Assembly (NCBI RefSeq): GCF_036227225.1
Contig: NZ_CP109444.1
Span: forward strand, 2,957,501-3,021,500
Source: Streptomyces sp. NBC_01478
Lineage (GTDB): Bacteria; Actinomycetota; Actinomycetes; Streptomycetales; Streptomycetaceae
Reading direction: 5' to 3'
Length of the DNA: 64,000 nt
Shown here piece after piece: positions 43,642-51,161 of the stretch; position 1 is the first letter of the stretch, and each line of letters begins with the position of its first letter. Below the pieces are notes generated by a model. It saw only the letters and a list, made by a program, of their open reading frames with translations, was not told the DNA's origin and made no database searches. A program made the position numbers and the translations under genes.

Positions 43642-44397
43642 ATGGATCTTGGACTGAAGGACCGGGTGTACGTCGTCACCGGGGCCACCCGCGGGCTGGG
43701 CAACGCCTCCGCGCGCGAGCTGGTGGCCGACGGCGCGAAGGTGGTCGTCACCGGGCGGGACGAGAAGCGTGCCGCCGACGCGGCGGCCGAGCTGGGGCCG
43801 AACGCGATCGGCGTGGCCGTCGACAACGCCGACGCGGACGCGCCGGACCGGCTGATCGCCGCCGCGCGTGACCACTTCGGGCGCTTCGACGGCATCCTCG
43901 TGAGCGTCGGCGGGCCGCCGCCCGGGTTCGTCGCCGACAGCACCGACGAGCAGTGGCAGGCGTCGTTCGAGTCGGTGTTCCTGGGCGCGGTGCGGCTCGC
44001 CCGCGCGGCGGCCGCGGAGTTGGCGGCGGGCGGTGTCATCGGGTTCGTGCTGTCGGGGTCGGTGCACGAGCCGATCCCGGGGCTGACGATCTCGAACGCG
44101 CTGCGGCCCGGTCTGGCCGGTTTCGCCAAGTCCCTCGCGGACGAGCTGGGGCCGCGCGGCATCCGGGTCGTGGGGCTGCTGCCGGCCCGCATCGACACGG
44201 ACCGCGTGCGCGAGCTGGACGGGCTGTCCGCGGACCCGGAGGCCACGCGTGCGGCCAACGAGTCGCGGATTCCGCTGCGGCGGTACGGGACGTCGGACGA
44301 GTTCGGGCGGGTGGCCGCGTTCCTGTTGTCGCCGGCCGCGTCCTACCTGACGGGGATCATGGTGCCCGTCGACGGCGGGATGCGGCACGGGTTCTGA
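43642..44397 (+). CDS. SDR-family protein lacking the usual Tyr-Lys pair
   Basis: A 251-residue Rossmann protein with TGATRGLG at about 13 and the typical C-terminal YLTGIMVPVDGG. The catalytic region reads SGSVHEPIPGLTISNALR, so the Tyr-x3-Lys positions are replaced by an SNALR motif. This agrees with what I recall of the BKR-like SDR subgroup with an imperfect catalytic tetrad. It may act by another residue, or bind a nucleotide without reduction. It is co-directional with the GH15 gene, five bases apart. Confidence 0.85.
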   Translation: MDLGLKDRVYVVTGATRGLGNASARELVADGAKVVVTGRDEKRAADAAAELGPNAIGVAVDNADADAPDRLIAAARDHFGRFDGILVSVGGPPPGFVADSTDEQWQASFESVFLGAVRLARAAAAELAAGGVIGFVLSGSVHEPIPGLTISNALRPGLAGFAKSLADELGPRGIRVVGLLPARIDTDRVRELDGLSADPEATRAANESRIPLRRYGTSDEFGRVAAFLLSPAASYLTGIMVPVDGGMRHGF

Positions 44398-44430
44398 CGA
44401 CCCATCAACTCCACCCGCCCGCTCAACCCG

Positions 44431-45018
44431 TCAACTCACCCTCTCCGCGCGGTGCTTGACGCCCGTCAGCCGTACCTCTGTCGGCAGTGCCTCCAGGCCC
44501 GCCGAATCGCGGGCGTGGACCAGGGCGTTGGCCGTCAGGTGGTCGAGGGCCACTCCGGGGTCCACGTGGGGTTCCAGGCTGAGCCGGACGCGGGCCTCGG
44601 GTGCCGTGCGGGTGCCGGCGAGCCGCACGTGCGCGTGGGCCACGCCTTCCAGTGCGCTCGCGTCGGTGGCGAGGACGCCCTCCAGGGCCCGGCCCCGCAG
44701 CAGCGCGCCCTCTCCGTCGCCGGTGCTGACGGCGACCTCGGCGAGCCGGCGCCGCCGTAGCACCGCGACGAGCCACCACAGGGCCAGCAGGGCGACGACG
44801 GCGAGCGTGGCGAGGACCGTGGGCCACCACCAGCCGTCGGCCCGCCAGCGGGTCCGCTGAGCGTCGCTCAGCAGGACGTCGTGACGGCCGTCGTGGATCC
44901 ACCACGACGGTGGCTTCACGCCGAGCCCGACGGCCAGCACGGACCCGCCGAGCACGACCAGCACGAGACCCACGACACCGATCACCACACGGTTGACGAC
45001 CCTGAGCACCGACCTCAC
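44431..45018 (-). CDS. AmaP-like alkaline-shock membrane anchor protein
   Basis: A 195-residue protein with two N-terminal helices (VVIGVVGLVLVVLGGSVLAVGL and WWPTVLATLAVVALLALWWLV) and a soluble domain with Asp23-like pattern (HAHVRLAGTRTAPEARVRLSLEP). In Gram-positives AmaP anchors Asp23 to the membrane. It is the last gene of the minus-strand cluster, starting by ATGA overlap from the DUF6286 gene. Function in Streptomyces is inferred. Confidence 0.75.
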   Translation of the reverse strand: MRSVLRVVNRVVIGVVGLVLVVLGGSVLAVGLGVKPPSWWIHDGRHDVLLSDAQRTRWRADGWWWPTVLATLAVVALLALWWLVAVLRRRRLAEVAVSTGDGEGALLRGRALEGVLATDASALEGVAHAHVRLAGTRTAPEARVRLSLEPHVDPGVALDHLTANALVHARDSAGLEALPTEVRLTGVKHRAERVS

Positions 45019-45686
45019 CCTTTCCGTCCGGAACGGCCGACGCGCACCGACAGCGCGGGCGGCCTGGCCAGCCCGAGCCCGGTGATCGCGTCGGTGAGCA
45101 CGGCGTCCAAGTCGGCCCGTACATCGTCGAGTTCACGGAAATGCGACACCGCGCGGACGTCGGCCTTCGTCCGGCCCGTCCGTACGCGTACCGACTGCAC
45201 GCCCGAGACCTCCATGGCCCGGTCGCGCAGCACCATCGCGGCGGCGGTGCGCTGCAGACCGGCCCGGATGTCGGTGTGGGTGCGGCGCATCGGCAGCACC
45301 TGGCGCAGGCCGGGCGTGAGGGCGAGCACGATCAGCCAGAGGCCCAGGGCGGCGGCGATGCCGGCGCCGACGAGCACCCAGGTGTCGTCCAGGGGGCGTT
45401 CGGCGAGTTGCCGGGCGAGTTCGCGGCGCCAGTGCGCGGCGGGCCGTTCGGCGCGCACGGCGGTGACGTCGTAGAGCAGGGCGCCCGCGCCGGCGAGCAC
45501 CAGGACGGCGACGACGGCCGCGGGGACACGGCGCGCCGACCAGAAGCGGCCGTCCTTCCCGTTCCCCACCACGGGTACGGGATCATGGTCCGCCGCCGGG
45601 ACGTACCCGTCCCGCCCTTGATCGGCCCCCTTCTCGATGACCGGTAGTCGTTGGGTCATGCCTTCAGAGCCTTGGGGCTCGCTCAT
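45015..45686 (-). CDS. DUF6286-type membrane protein of the Asp23 cluster
   Basis: A 223-residue protein with a polar N-terminus, two helices (VPAAVVAVLVLAGAGALLYDV and WVLVGAGIAAALGLWLIVLAL) and a C-terminal domain rich in RVRTGRTKADVRAVS. From memory such proteins are DUF6286 and always travel with Asp23 genes. Start ATG at 45686 overlaps the Asp23 stop; an internal ATG at 45659 is possible. It probably forms part of a membrane-bound envelope-stress complex. Confidence 0.75.
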   Translation of the reverse strand: MSEPQGSEGMTQRLPVIEKGADQGRDGYVPAADHDPVPVVGNGKDGRFWSARRVPAAVVAVLVLAGAGALLYDVTAVRAERPAAHWRRELARQLAERPLDDTWVLVGAGIAAALGLWLIVLALTPGLRQVLPMRRTHTDIRAGLQRTAAAMVLRDRAMEVSGVQSVRVRTGRTKADVRAVSHFRELDDVRADLDAVLTDAITGLGLARPPALSVRVGRSGRKG

Positions 45687-46075
45687 AGCGTCCTCCCCTG
45701 TGCCGCACGGTGCGACTGTGCCGGATGGAGCCGTTCCACGTGGACGGCGACCTCGGGCACCTCCATGCCCACCAACGCGCGTACCCGCTGAACCACCTGT
45801 CGACGCACCCGAGAACAGCGGTCGCCGATGTCGCAGGGATAGTCGAGTTCGAGGTGCACGCGCACGCGTACCGCCTCGTGGTGTACGACGACGGTGGCAT
45901 GCGGCGGTGCGGCCTCCGGGGGCAGTGGTCCGAGTGCCTCACGCGCGGCCTGCGCGGCGATCTTCGCGACGACCCGGTCGGCGATCCGGGTGGCGCCCCG
46001 CTCGCCGGGCGCCACGACCACCGCGGTTCTGCCGCGCTCGTCGACCGCGCCGTCCCCGCCGCTCATGGACGTCAT
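45683..46075 (-). CDS. Asp23/Gls24-family envelope stress protein (short copy)
   Basis: A 130-residue soluble protein. The Asp23 fold is shown by TRIADRVVAKIAAQAAREALGPL and the amphipathic repeats VRVRVHLELDYPCDIGD and VRRQVVQRVRALVGMEVPEVAVHVERL. Asp23 forms a cytoplasmic layer under the membrane and is induced by alkaline or cell-wall stress. Its start overlaps the DUF2273-like stop and its stop overlaps the next start, so four genes are chained by ATGA overlaps. Confidence 0.85.
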   Translation of the reverse strand: MTSMSGGDGAVDERGRTAVVVAPGERGATRIADRVVAKIAAQAAREALGPLPPEAAPPHATVVVHHEAVRVRVHLELDYPCDIGDRCSRVRRQVVQRVRALVGMEVPEVAVHVERLHPAQSHRAAQGRTL

Positions 46076-46257
46076 CGCCGCCGGTCGTCACGCGAGCGGA
46101 AGAAGTCGCCGAGTTCCAGGTCCCCCTCGAGGAACCGGCCGACGACGAACCCGATGGCGCCCAGGGCCGCCACCAGCAGGAAGGCACCGAACCCGCCGAA
46201 GTATCCGGCGAAGCCCAGTGCCATTCCGGCGATCATGCCGACCACGGCCCTGCTCAT
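46072..46257 (-). CDS. DUF2273-type small membrane protein
   Basis: A 61-residue protein with two tightly spaced helices (VVGMIAGMALGFAGYF and AFLLVAALGAIGFVVGRFLEG) and a basic tail. The GFGAFLLVAALGAIGFVVGRFLEG segment is the DUF2273 pattern seen in Gls24 operons. It lies 68 bases downstream of the longer Asp23 gene and overlaps the shorter one. It probably anchors Asp23-type proteins. Confidence 0.8.
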   Translation of the reverse strand: MSRAVVGMIAGMALGFAGYFGGFGAFLLVAALGAIGFVVGRFLEGDLELGDFFRSRDDRRR

Positions 46258-46324
46258 CCTGCGCTCCTCAGCTCGTTCGTCGGCCCGCTCATCGATCGGC
46301 CCGCCGGTTCGTTCGTCGGCCCGG

Positions 46325-46810
46325 TCACTGGAGTCGGGGCTCCGGTTCCTCGTCCTCTTCGTCCGGGAGCTTGACGTCGCTCACCGCGATGTTGACCTCG
46401 ACGACTTCGAGGCCGGTCATCCGTTCCACGGCCGCGATGACGTTCTCCCGTACGGCCCGGGCGACGTCCGCGATCGACACCCCGTAGTCGACGACGATCT
46501 CCAGGTCGAGCGCGGTCTGTACTTCGCCGACCTCGGCCTTCACACCCCGGGACACCGACTTCGTACCGCCGGGGACCCGGTCGCGCACGGCCCCGAAGGT
46601 GCGGGACAGCCCGCTGCCCATGGCGTGCACACCCAGCACGTCCCGGGCGGCCAGCCCGGCGATCTTCTCCACGACCCCGTCGGCGATGGTGGTCCGCCCT
46701 CGGGACGCGGGGTCGCCGCCGCCGCGTTTGGTGGGGGGTTTGCGGGTCTGTACGGGCTCCCGCTCGCCGTCGGGGTCCTGGGTCCGGTTCCGTTCCGTCA
46801 TGTCGGTCAT
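46325..46810 (-). CDS. Asp23/Gls24-family envelope stress protein (long copy)
   Basis: A 161-residue protein. A charged N-terminus (about 1-45) leads into the Asp23 domain: TTIADGVVEKIAGLAARDVLGVHAMG, then GVKAEVGEVQTALDLEIVVDYGVSI and AVERMTGLEVVEVNIAVSDV. The acidic C-tail (PDEEDEEPEPRLQ) is typical. It is the first gene of the minus-strand cluster. The ATG at 46810 follows AAAGGGA; an in-frame ATG at 46801 is close. It should respond to envelope stress. Confidence 0.88.
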   Translation of the reverse strand: MTDMTERNRTQDPDGEREPVQTRKPPTKRGGGDPASRGRTTIADGVVEKIAGLAARDVLGVHAMGSGLSRTFGAVRDRVPGGTKSVSRGVKAEVGEVQTALDLEIVVDYGVSIADVARAVRENVIAAVERMTGLEVVEVNIAVSDVKLPDEEDEEPEPRLQ

Positions 46811-46897
46811 CGCCGTACGTCCCTTTCGGTCGTCGTCCTTCGACCACGGTAAGTGCGGTTGCTCGGTCTCGCGCTGGACATGCGGCAGGCTGGAGAC

Positions 46898-47650
46898 ATG
46901 ACGGCGGACGCATGGACACGAGCGGTACGGCATCAACTGCGGCTCGGCAGGCTGCTGCCCCTGGGTGACCGGCGTGACGGCGCGTGGATCGCGGAGCGGG
47001 CGGCCGAGGCCGTGCTCCGGGACGTGGCGCAGCACGTGCGGGGCGTACGGCTGGGCGCGCTGCGCATCGCGCTCGCGGATCCGGAGGACGCGCACGAGCC
47101 CGCCGTACCGCCACCGCCGGGTGCCCTGCCGCCCGGTCCGCTGCGGATCACGGCCGACTTCGCGGCCGCGGCGACCGAGCCCCTGCCGGCCACGGCGTCC
47201 CGGCTGCGCACGGCCCTGGCGACGGCCGCGGCGGAGCGGCTCGGGCTGGTCGTGGCGGAGGTTGATCTACAGGTGACGGCCTTGCTGGACCATATGGACG
47301 ATGTTGACCGTGTGGACGATACGGATCACTCCGTCGCCGACATTGACCACGTTGATGACATTGACCTGATGGTCAATGTTGATGACGGCGGCGAGTCCCG
47401 GATCATCGCCGCCGTGCTGGCCGTCCCGGGCGTGGCCCGGCTGACCGGCACGCTGGGCGGGCTGGGGCGGGCGGTGCACATCGAGGAGCGGCAGGGCGAA
47501 GGCGCGCCGACACGCCTCCACGCGCGCGTGGAGGTCGCCGTACGCGCGGACCACCGGGCCCTGGAGGTGGCCCGGGAAGTCCGCGCGAGGGTCGGCGAGG
47601 TGCTGCCGGATCACCCGACGGTGGCGGTGCTCATCACCAGGATCGGCTGA
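46898..47650 (+). CDS. Asp23-related two-domain protein with Asp/Val-rich linker
   Basis: A 250-residue protein divergent from the Asp23 cluster. Two Asp23-like halves (about 18-115 and 165-250, the second with VPGVARLTGTLGGLGR and LHARVEVAVRADHRALEVAREVRARVGEVLP) flank an acidic linker made of repeated DDVDRVDD, ADIDHVDDIDLM and VNVDD blocks. From memory similar proteins are labelled nucleopolyhedrovirus P10 family, which says nothing about function. The start is ATG 46898 after GGAG, though the spacing is short; a GTG at 46853 is an alternative. It probably binds the Asp23 layer. Confidence 0.65.
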   Translation: MTADAWTRAVRHQLRLGRLLPLGDRRDGAWIAERAAEAVLRDVAQHVRGVRLGALRIALADPEDAHEPAVPPPPGALPPGPLRITADFAAAATEPLPATASRLRTALATAAAERLGLVVAEVDLQVTALLDHMDDVDRVDDTDHSVADIDHVDDIDLMVNVDDGGESRIIAAVLAVPGVARLTGTLGGLGRAVHIEERQGEGAPTRLHARVEVAVRADHRALEVAREVRARVGEVLPDHPTVAVLITRIG

Positions 47651-47683
47651 ACCACGACCGACTGAACCACGATCGGCTGACGC

Positions 47684-48496
47684 CTATTCTCCGACGCCGG
47701 CCAGGTCCCGCAGTCGTCGCGCCTGTGCGGCGCGCTCGGCGGCGCGCTGATCGTCGTACGCACGGCCCTGGACGCCCTGGAGGAGCGCCTTGGTCTCGAT
47801 GACGGCGTCGCGCGGTGCGGCCAGCAGCGCGGACGTGAGGTCGCGTACGGAGTCCTCGAGCTGGTCGACGGGCACGGCGATGTTCGCGAGGCCGGTGCTG
47901 ACGGCCTCCTCGGCCAGGACGGAGCGCCCGGTCGCGCAGATCTCCAGCGCACGGGCGTAGCCGACGAGGCCCACCAGGGGATGCGTGCCGGTGAGGTCGG
48001 GCACCAGTCCGAGGCTGGTCTCGCGCATGGCGAACTGCACATCGTCGGCGACGACGCGCAGGTCACAGGCGAGGGCGAGTTGGAACCCGGCCCCGATGGC
48101 GTGCCCCTGTACGGCGGCGATGGACACGATGTCGCTGCGTCGCCACCAGGTGAAGCCCGCCTGGTACTCGGCGATGGTCCCGTCCAGCACGGCGTCACTG
48201 CTGTGCGCGAGGTCGATGAACGACGGTTCGCCGTCGAAGCCCTCGGGCGTGAACGCCTGCCGGTCGAGTCCGGCCGAGAAGGACTTGCCCTCGGCACGCA
48301 GTACGACGACGCGGACGGTGCCCGGCAACAACCGCCCGGCCTCCGCCAACGCCCGCCAGAGAGCAGGACTTTGAGCGTTGCGCTTGGCCGGGTTGGTCAG
48401 CGTCACCGTGGCGATCGCGTCGTCGACGGTGAGCCGTACGCCGTCCTTGTCGAGTACGGGACCGAGGTCCTTGTCGTCCTGTTCGGGCGAAGCCAT
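47684..48496 (-). CDS. Enoyl-CoA hydratase/isomerase family protein
   Basis: A 270-residue crotonase. The oxyanion-hole regions are EGKSFSAGLDRQAF (near 70) and GHAIGAGFQLALACDLRVV (near 130), and MRETSLGLVPDLTGTHPLV holds the acid/base positions. It would hydrate or isomerise an enoyl-CoA in fatty acid or related catabolism. A 60-residue C-terminal helical part completes the fold. It is convergent with the Asp23-related gene and transcribed alone. Confidence 0.92.
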   Translation of the reverse strand: MASPEQDDKDLGPVLDKDGVRLTVDDAIATVTLTNPAKRNAQSPALWRALAEAGRLLPGTVRVVVLRAEGKSFSAGLDRQAFTPEGFDGEPSFIDLAHSSDAVLDGTIAEYQAGFTWWRRSDIVSIAAVQGHAIGAGFQLALACDLRVVADDVQFAMRETSLGLVPDLTGTHPLVGLVGYARALEICATGRSVLAEEAVSTGLANIAVPVDQLEDSVRDLTSALLAAPRDAVIETKALLQGVQGRAYDDQRAAERAAQARRLRDLAGVGE

Positions 48497-48613
48497 GGGG
48501 CGCCTCCGATGTGTGCGGTCAGCAGAGCAGAGCTAAGTGACTGCACAGTAACCACCCGGCCGGTCAGTCGTCCGACCGGGTGGCCACCATCGAAACCGAT
48601 GGGCCGCCCGGGG

Positions 48614-48832
48614 TCAGGCCGAAGCCTTCTTGCCCCGGGTCGCCCCGCCACGCCCACGGAGCGTGACGCCCGACTCACTGAGCATCCGGTGGACGAAGCC
48701 ATACGAGCGGCCGGTCTCCTCGGCCAGCGCTCGGATGCTCGCACCGGAGTCGTACTTCTTCTTCAGGTCTGCCGCGAGCTTGTCGCGCGCGGCGCCGGTT
48801 ACCCGGCTGCCCTTCTTCAGAGTCTCGGCCAC
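48614..48832 (-). CDS. gbn: GATC-binding nucleoid-associated protein Gbn
   Basis: A 72-residue basic DNA-binding protein. It has a helix-turn-helix segment (LKKKYDSGASIRALAEETGRSYGFVHRMLSESG, about 25-57) and a basic tail GRGGATRGKK. The sequence corresponds to S. coelicolor SCO1839, described as Gbn, an actinomycete-specific small nucleoid protein that binds GATC sites and affects development. ATG is at 48832. It follows enoyl-CoA hydratase on the same strand after 117 bases. A GATC lies 41-44 bases upstream and a cluster lies within 360 bases, so autoregulation is possible. Confidence 0.92.
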   Translation of the reverse strand: MAETLKKGSRVTGAARDKLAADLKKKYDSGASIRALAEETGRSYGFVHRMLSESGVTLRGRGGATRGKKASA

Positions 48833-48956
48833 CCGTGCCTCCTCATGGGAAGTGCGCTCTTGGTCTCCTCATGATCACCCCTCCAAGCGTTCATGGCCAC
48901 CCATTCGGCAAGGTCCGTAAGACAAGGTTTTGACGACAGGAGCGCGTCCCCACAAG

Positions 48957-49067
48957 TGGAATGTGGAATTCCATACGGTCGCGTCCGTACGGCCGAACGA
49001 GTTGTTCCGCGAAACACCTGGTCAGAGACGCAGGACGGCCGAGCCCTTGTCGATAAAGGACTCGGCC
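48957..49067. other. Hairpin-rich intergenic stretch between gbn and the ABC-F gene
   Basis: Three stems line up: TGGAAT/ATTCCA (48957-48962, 48968-48973), CCATACGG/CCGTACGG with one mismatch (48971-48978, 48985-48992), and GGCCGAG/CTCGGCC extended by CCTT/AAGG (49037-49048, 49056-49067, loop GTCGATA). The 360-base gap is AT-richer than the genes around it and its frames lack coding bias. A small RNA or a long gbn leader is possible; the last hairpin may terminate the ABC-F transcript. Confidence 0.4.
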
Positions 49068-49102
49068 GGGAAATCGGTGTACGACACACCTCGGTACGAG
49101 GA

Positions 49103-49184
49103 GATCTCACACAGATGGTGGATCACCGGTAGGCCGAATGATCCATACGCCGTTGATCAAGCATTCGATCACGGTCTTTCGATC
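49103..49184. repeat. Cluster of six GATC sites upstream of gbn
   Basis: GATC occurs at 49103, 49121, 49140, 49155, 49167 and 49181, six times in 82 bases, when about 0.2 would be expected at 72% GC. Several are flanked by A/T (TTGATCAA, TGATCCAT, TCGATCA). A further site is at 48873 near the gbn start. This is where a GATC-binding protein would be expected to load. Confidence 0.6.
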
Positions 49185-49195
49185 AGGGCTCACGG

Positions 49196-50794
49196 TCACG
49201 CCAGGGCGACGAGATCCGCGTAGTCCGCGCCCCACAGGTCCTCGACGCCGTCCGGCAGCAGGATGATGCGCTCCGGCTGGAGAGCCTCCACGGCACCCTC
49301 GTCGTGGGTGACGAGGACGACGGCGCCCTTGTAGGTGCGCAGTGCGCCGAGGATCTCCTCGCGGCTGGCCGGGTCGAGGTTGTTCGTCGGCTCGTCCAGG
49401 AGGAGGACGTTCGCGGACGACACCACCAGGGTGGCGAGCGCGAGGCGGGTCTTCTCGCCGCCGGAGAGGACCCCGGCCGGCTTGTCGACGTCGTCTCCGG
49501 AGAACAGGAACGAGCCGAGCGTCTTGCGGACCTCCACGAGGTCCAGGTCGGGGGCTGCGGAGCGCATGTTCTCCAGGACCGTGCGCTCCGGGTCGAGGGT
49601 CTCGTGCTCCTGCGCGTAGTAACCGAGCTTCAGGCCGTGGCCCTCGATGACCTCGCCGGTGTCCGGCTTCTCGGCGCCGCCGAGGAGCTTCAGGAGGGTC
49701 GTCTTGCCGGCGCCGTTCAGACCGAGGATGACGACGCGCGAACCCTTGTCGATGGCCAGGTCGACGTCGGTGAAGATCTCCAGGGAGCCGTACGACTTCG
49801 ACAGGCCCTCCGCCATGAGCGGGGTCTTGCCGCAGGGCGAGGGCTCCGGGAAGCGCAGCTTGGCGACCTTGTCGGAGACGCGCACCGCGTCGAGCCCGGC
49901 GAGCAGTCGGTCGGCCCGCTTGGCCATGTTCTGCGCGGCGACCGTCTTGGTGGCCTTGGCGCGCATCTTGTCGGCCTGCGAGTGCAGGGCGGCGGCCTTC
50001 TTCTCGGCGTTCTGCCGCTCGCGCTTGCGGCGCTTCTCGTCGGCCTCGCGCTGCTGCTGGTAGAGCTTCCAGCCCATGTTGTAGTAGTCGATCTGGGCGC
50101 GGTTGGCGTCCAGATAGAACACCTTGTTGACGACGGTCTCGACGAGGTCGGTGTCGTGGGAGATCACGATGAAGCCGCCGCGGTACGTCTTCAGGTAGTC
50201 GCGCAGCCAGACGATGGAGTCGGCGTCGAGGTGGTTCGTGGGCTCGTCGAGGAGCAGCGTGTCCGCGTCGGAGAACAGGATGCGGGCCAGCTCGATACGG
50301 CGGCGCTGACCGCCGGAGAGCGTATGGAGCGGCTGGCCGAGCACGCGGTCCGGGAGGTTCAGCGCGGCGGCGATGGTGGCCGCCTCGGCCTCGGCGGAGT
50401 AGCCCCCCTTGGTGAGGAACTCCGTCTCCTGGCGCTCGTACTGGCGCATGGCCTTCTCACGCGTGGCGCCGCTGCCGTTGGCGATGCGCTGTTCGTTCTC
50501 GCGCATCTTGCGGATCAGGGTGTCCAGGCCGCGCGCGGAGAGGATGCGGTCGCTGGCGAGCACGTCCAGGTCGCCGGTGCGGGGGTCCTGCGGGAGGTAG
50601 CCGACCTCGCCGGAGCGGGTGACGGTGCCGCCGGCGGGCTGGCCCTCGCCGGCCAGGACCTTGGTCAGGGTGGTCTTGCCGGCGCCGTTGCGCCCGACGA
50701 GACCGATGCGGTCGCCCTTGGCGACACGGAAGGTTGCGGACTCGATGAGGACGCGGGCACCGGCGCGCAGCTCGATACCGGAGGCGGAGATCAC
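49196..50794 (-). CDS. ABC-F ATPase (ribosome-associated translation factor or resistance type)
   Basis: A 532-residue protein with two ABC domains and no membrane helices. Domain 1 has Walker A GRNGAGKTT (near 35), signature LSGGQRRR and DEPTNHLD; domain 2 has GLNGAGKTT (near 340), LSGGEKTR and DEPTNNLD. The linker between (about 235-310, KRRKRERQNAEKKAAALHSQADKMRAKATKT) is the P-site tRNA interaction motif region. Length matches housekeeping ABC-F proteins more than drug-resistance ones. The GTG at 50794 follows TGGAG by eight bases. Confidence 0.93.
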   Translation of the reverse strand: MISASGIELRAGARVLIESATFRVAKGDRIGLVGRNGAGKTTLTKVLAGEGQPAGGTVTRSGEVGYLPQDPRTGDLDVLASDRILSARGLDTLIRKMRENEQRIANGSGATREKAMRQYERQETEFLTKGGYSAEAEAATIAAALNLPDRVLGQPLHTLSGGQRRRIELARILFSDADTLLLDEPTNHLDADSIVWLRDYLKTYRGGFIVISHDTDLVETVVNKVFYLDANRAQIDYYNMGWKLYQQQREADEKRRKRERQNAEKKAAALHSQADKMRAKATKTVAAQNMAKRADRLLAGLDAVRVSDKVAKLRFPEPSPCGKTPLMAEGLSKSYGSLEIFTDVDLAIDKGSRVVILGLNGAGKTTLLKLLGGAEKPDTGEVIEGHGLKLGYYAQEHETLDPERTVLENMRSAAPDLDLVEVRKTLGSFLFSGDDVDKPAGVLSGGEKTRLALATLVVSSANVLLLDEPTNNLDPASREEILGALRTYKGAVVLVTHDEGAVEALQPERIILLPDGVEDLWGADYADLVALA

Positions 50795-51161
50795 GGTCAG
50801 ACTCCAGAGCGGGGTCGTAGGCGGAAGGGGCGGCTGAGGACGTTCCCGCCGTCTAATGCGCGAGGAGAATGGCCATAGGCCAAGTCTAACGGGGTCGTGC
50901 AAGCGCTTTTCCTGTGTGCGGCGGGTCATCGCCGTGGTGCGAGCGGCCCGGGGTGACCCGGCCGGGGCCGTCCACGGCGATGAGCTGCGCGGTACGGGTC
51001 CGGGGCGGGGAGACGAGTGGCGCCGCACCGTGACGTACGGCACGCGCGCGTGGAGGCTCGGTGGCCCTCGGGGGGAGGTCGGCTACCTCCCGTTGGGGGG
51101 GCGTCCCCCGTTCGGCCCCTTGTCCGGCGCCCCGGCGGGAGCCGCGGGCGAGGATGACGCC
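50795..51161. other. Intergenic region before the zinc metallopeptidase
   Basis: No gene is supported in these 367 bases. They hold one copy of the ACGCGCGCGT palindrome (51042-51051) and two close hairpins, GGGAGGT/ACCTCCC (51073-51091) and GGGGG/CCCCC (about 51096-51109), in the leader of the metallopeptidase gene. The hairpins could attenuate or stabilise its message. The promoters of both divergent genes must lie here. Confidence 0.5.

Noticed and set aside
48930..49223. Open frames of 79-97 codons in the gbn/ABC-F gap
   Set aside because: Third-position bias is weak, there is no good ribosome site, and they conflict with each other and with the hairpins.
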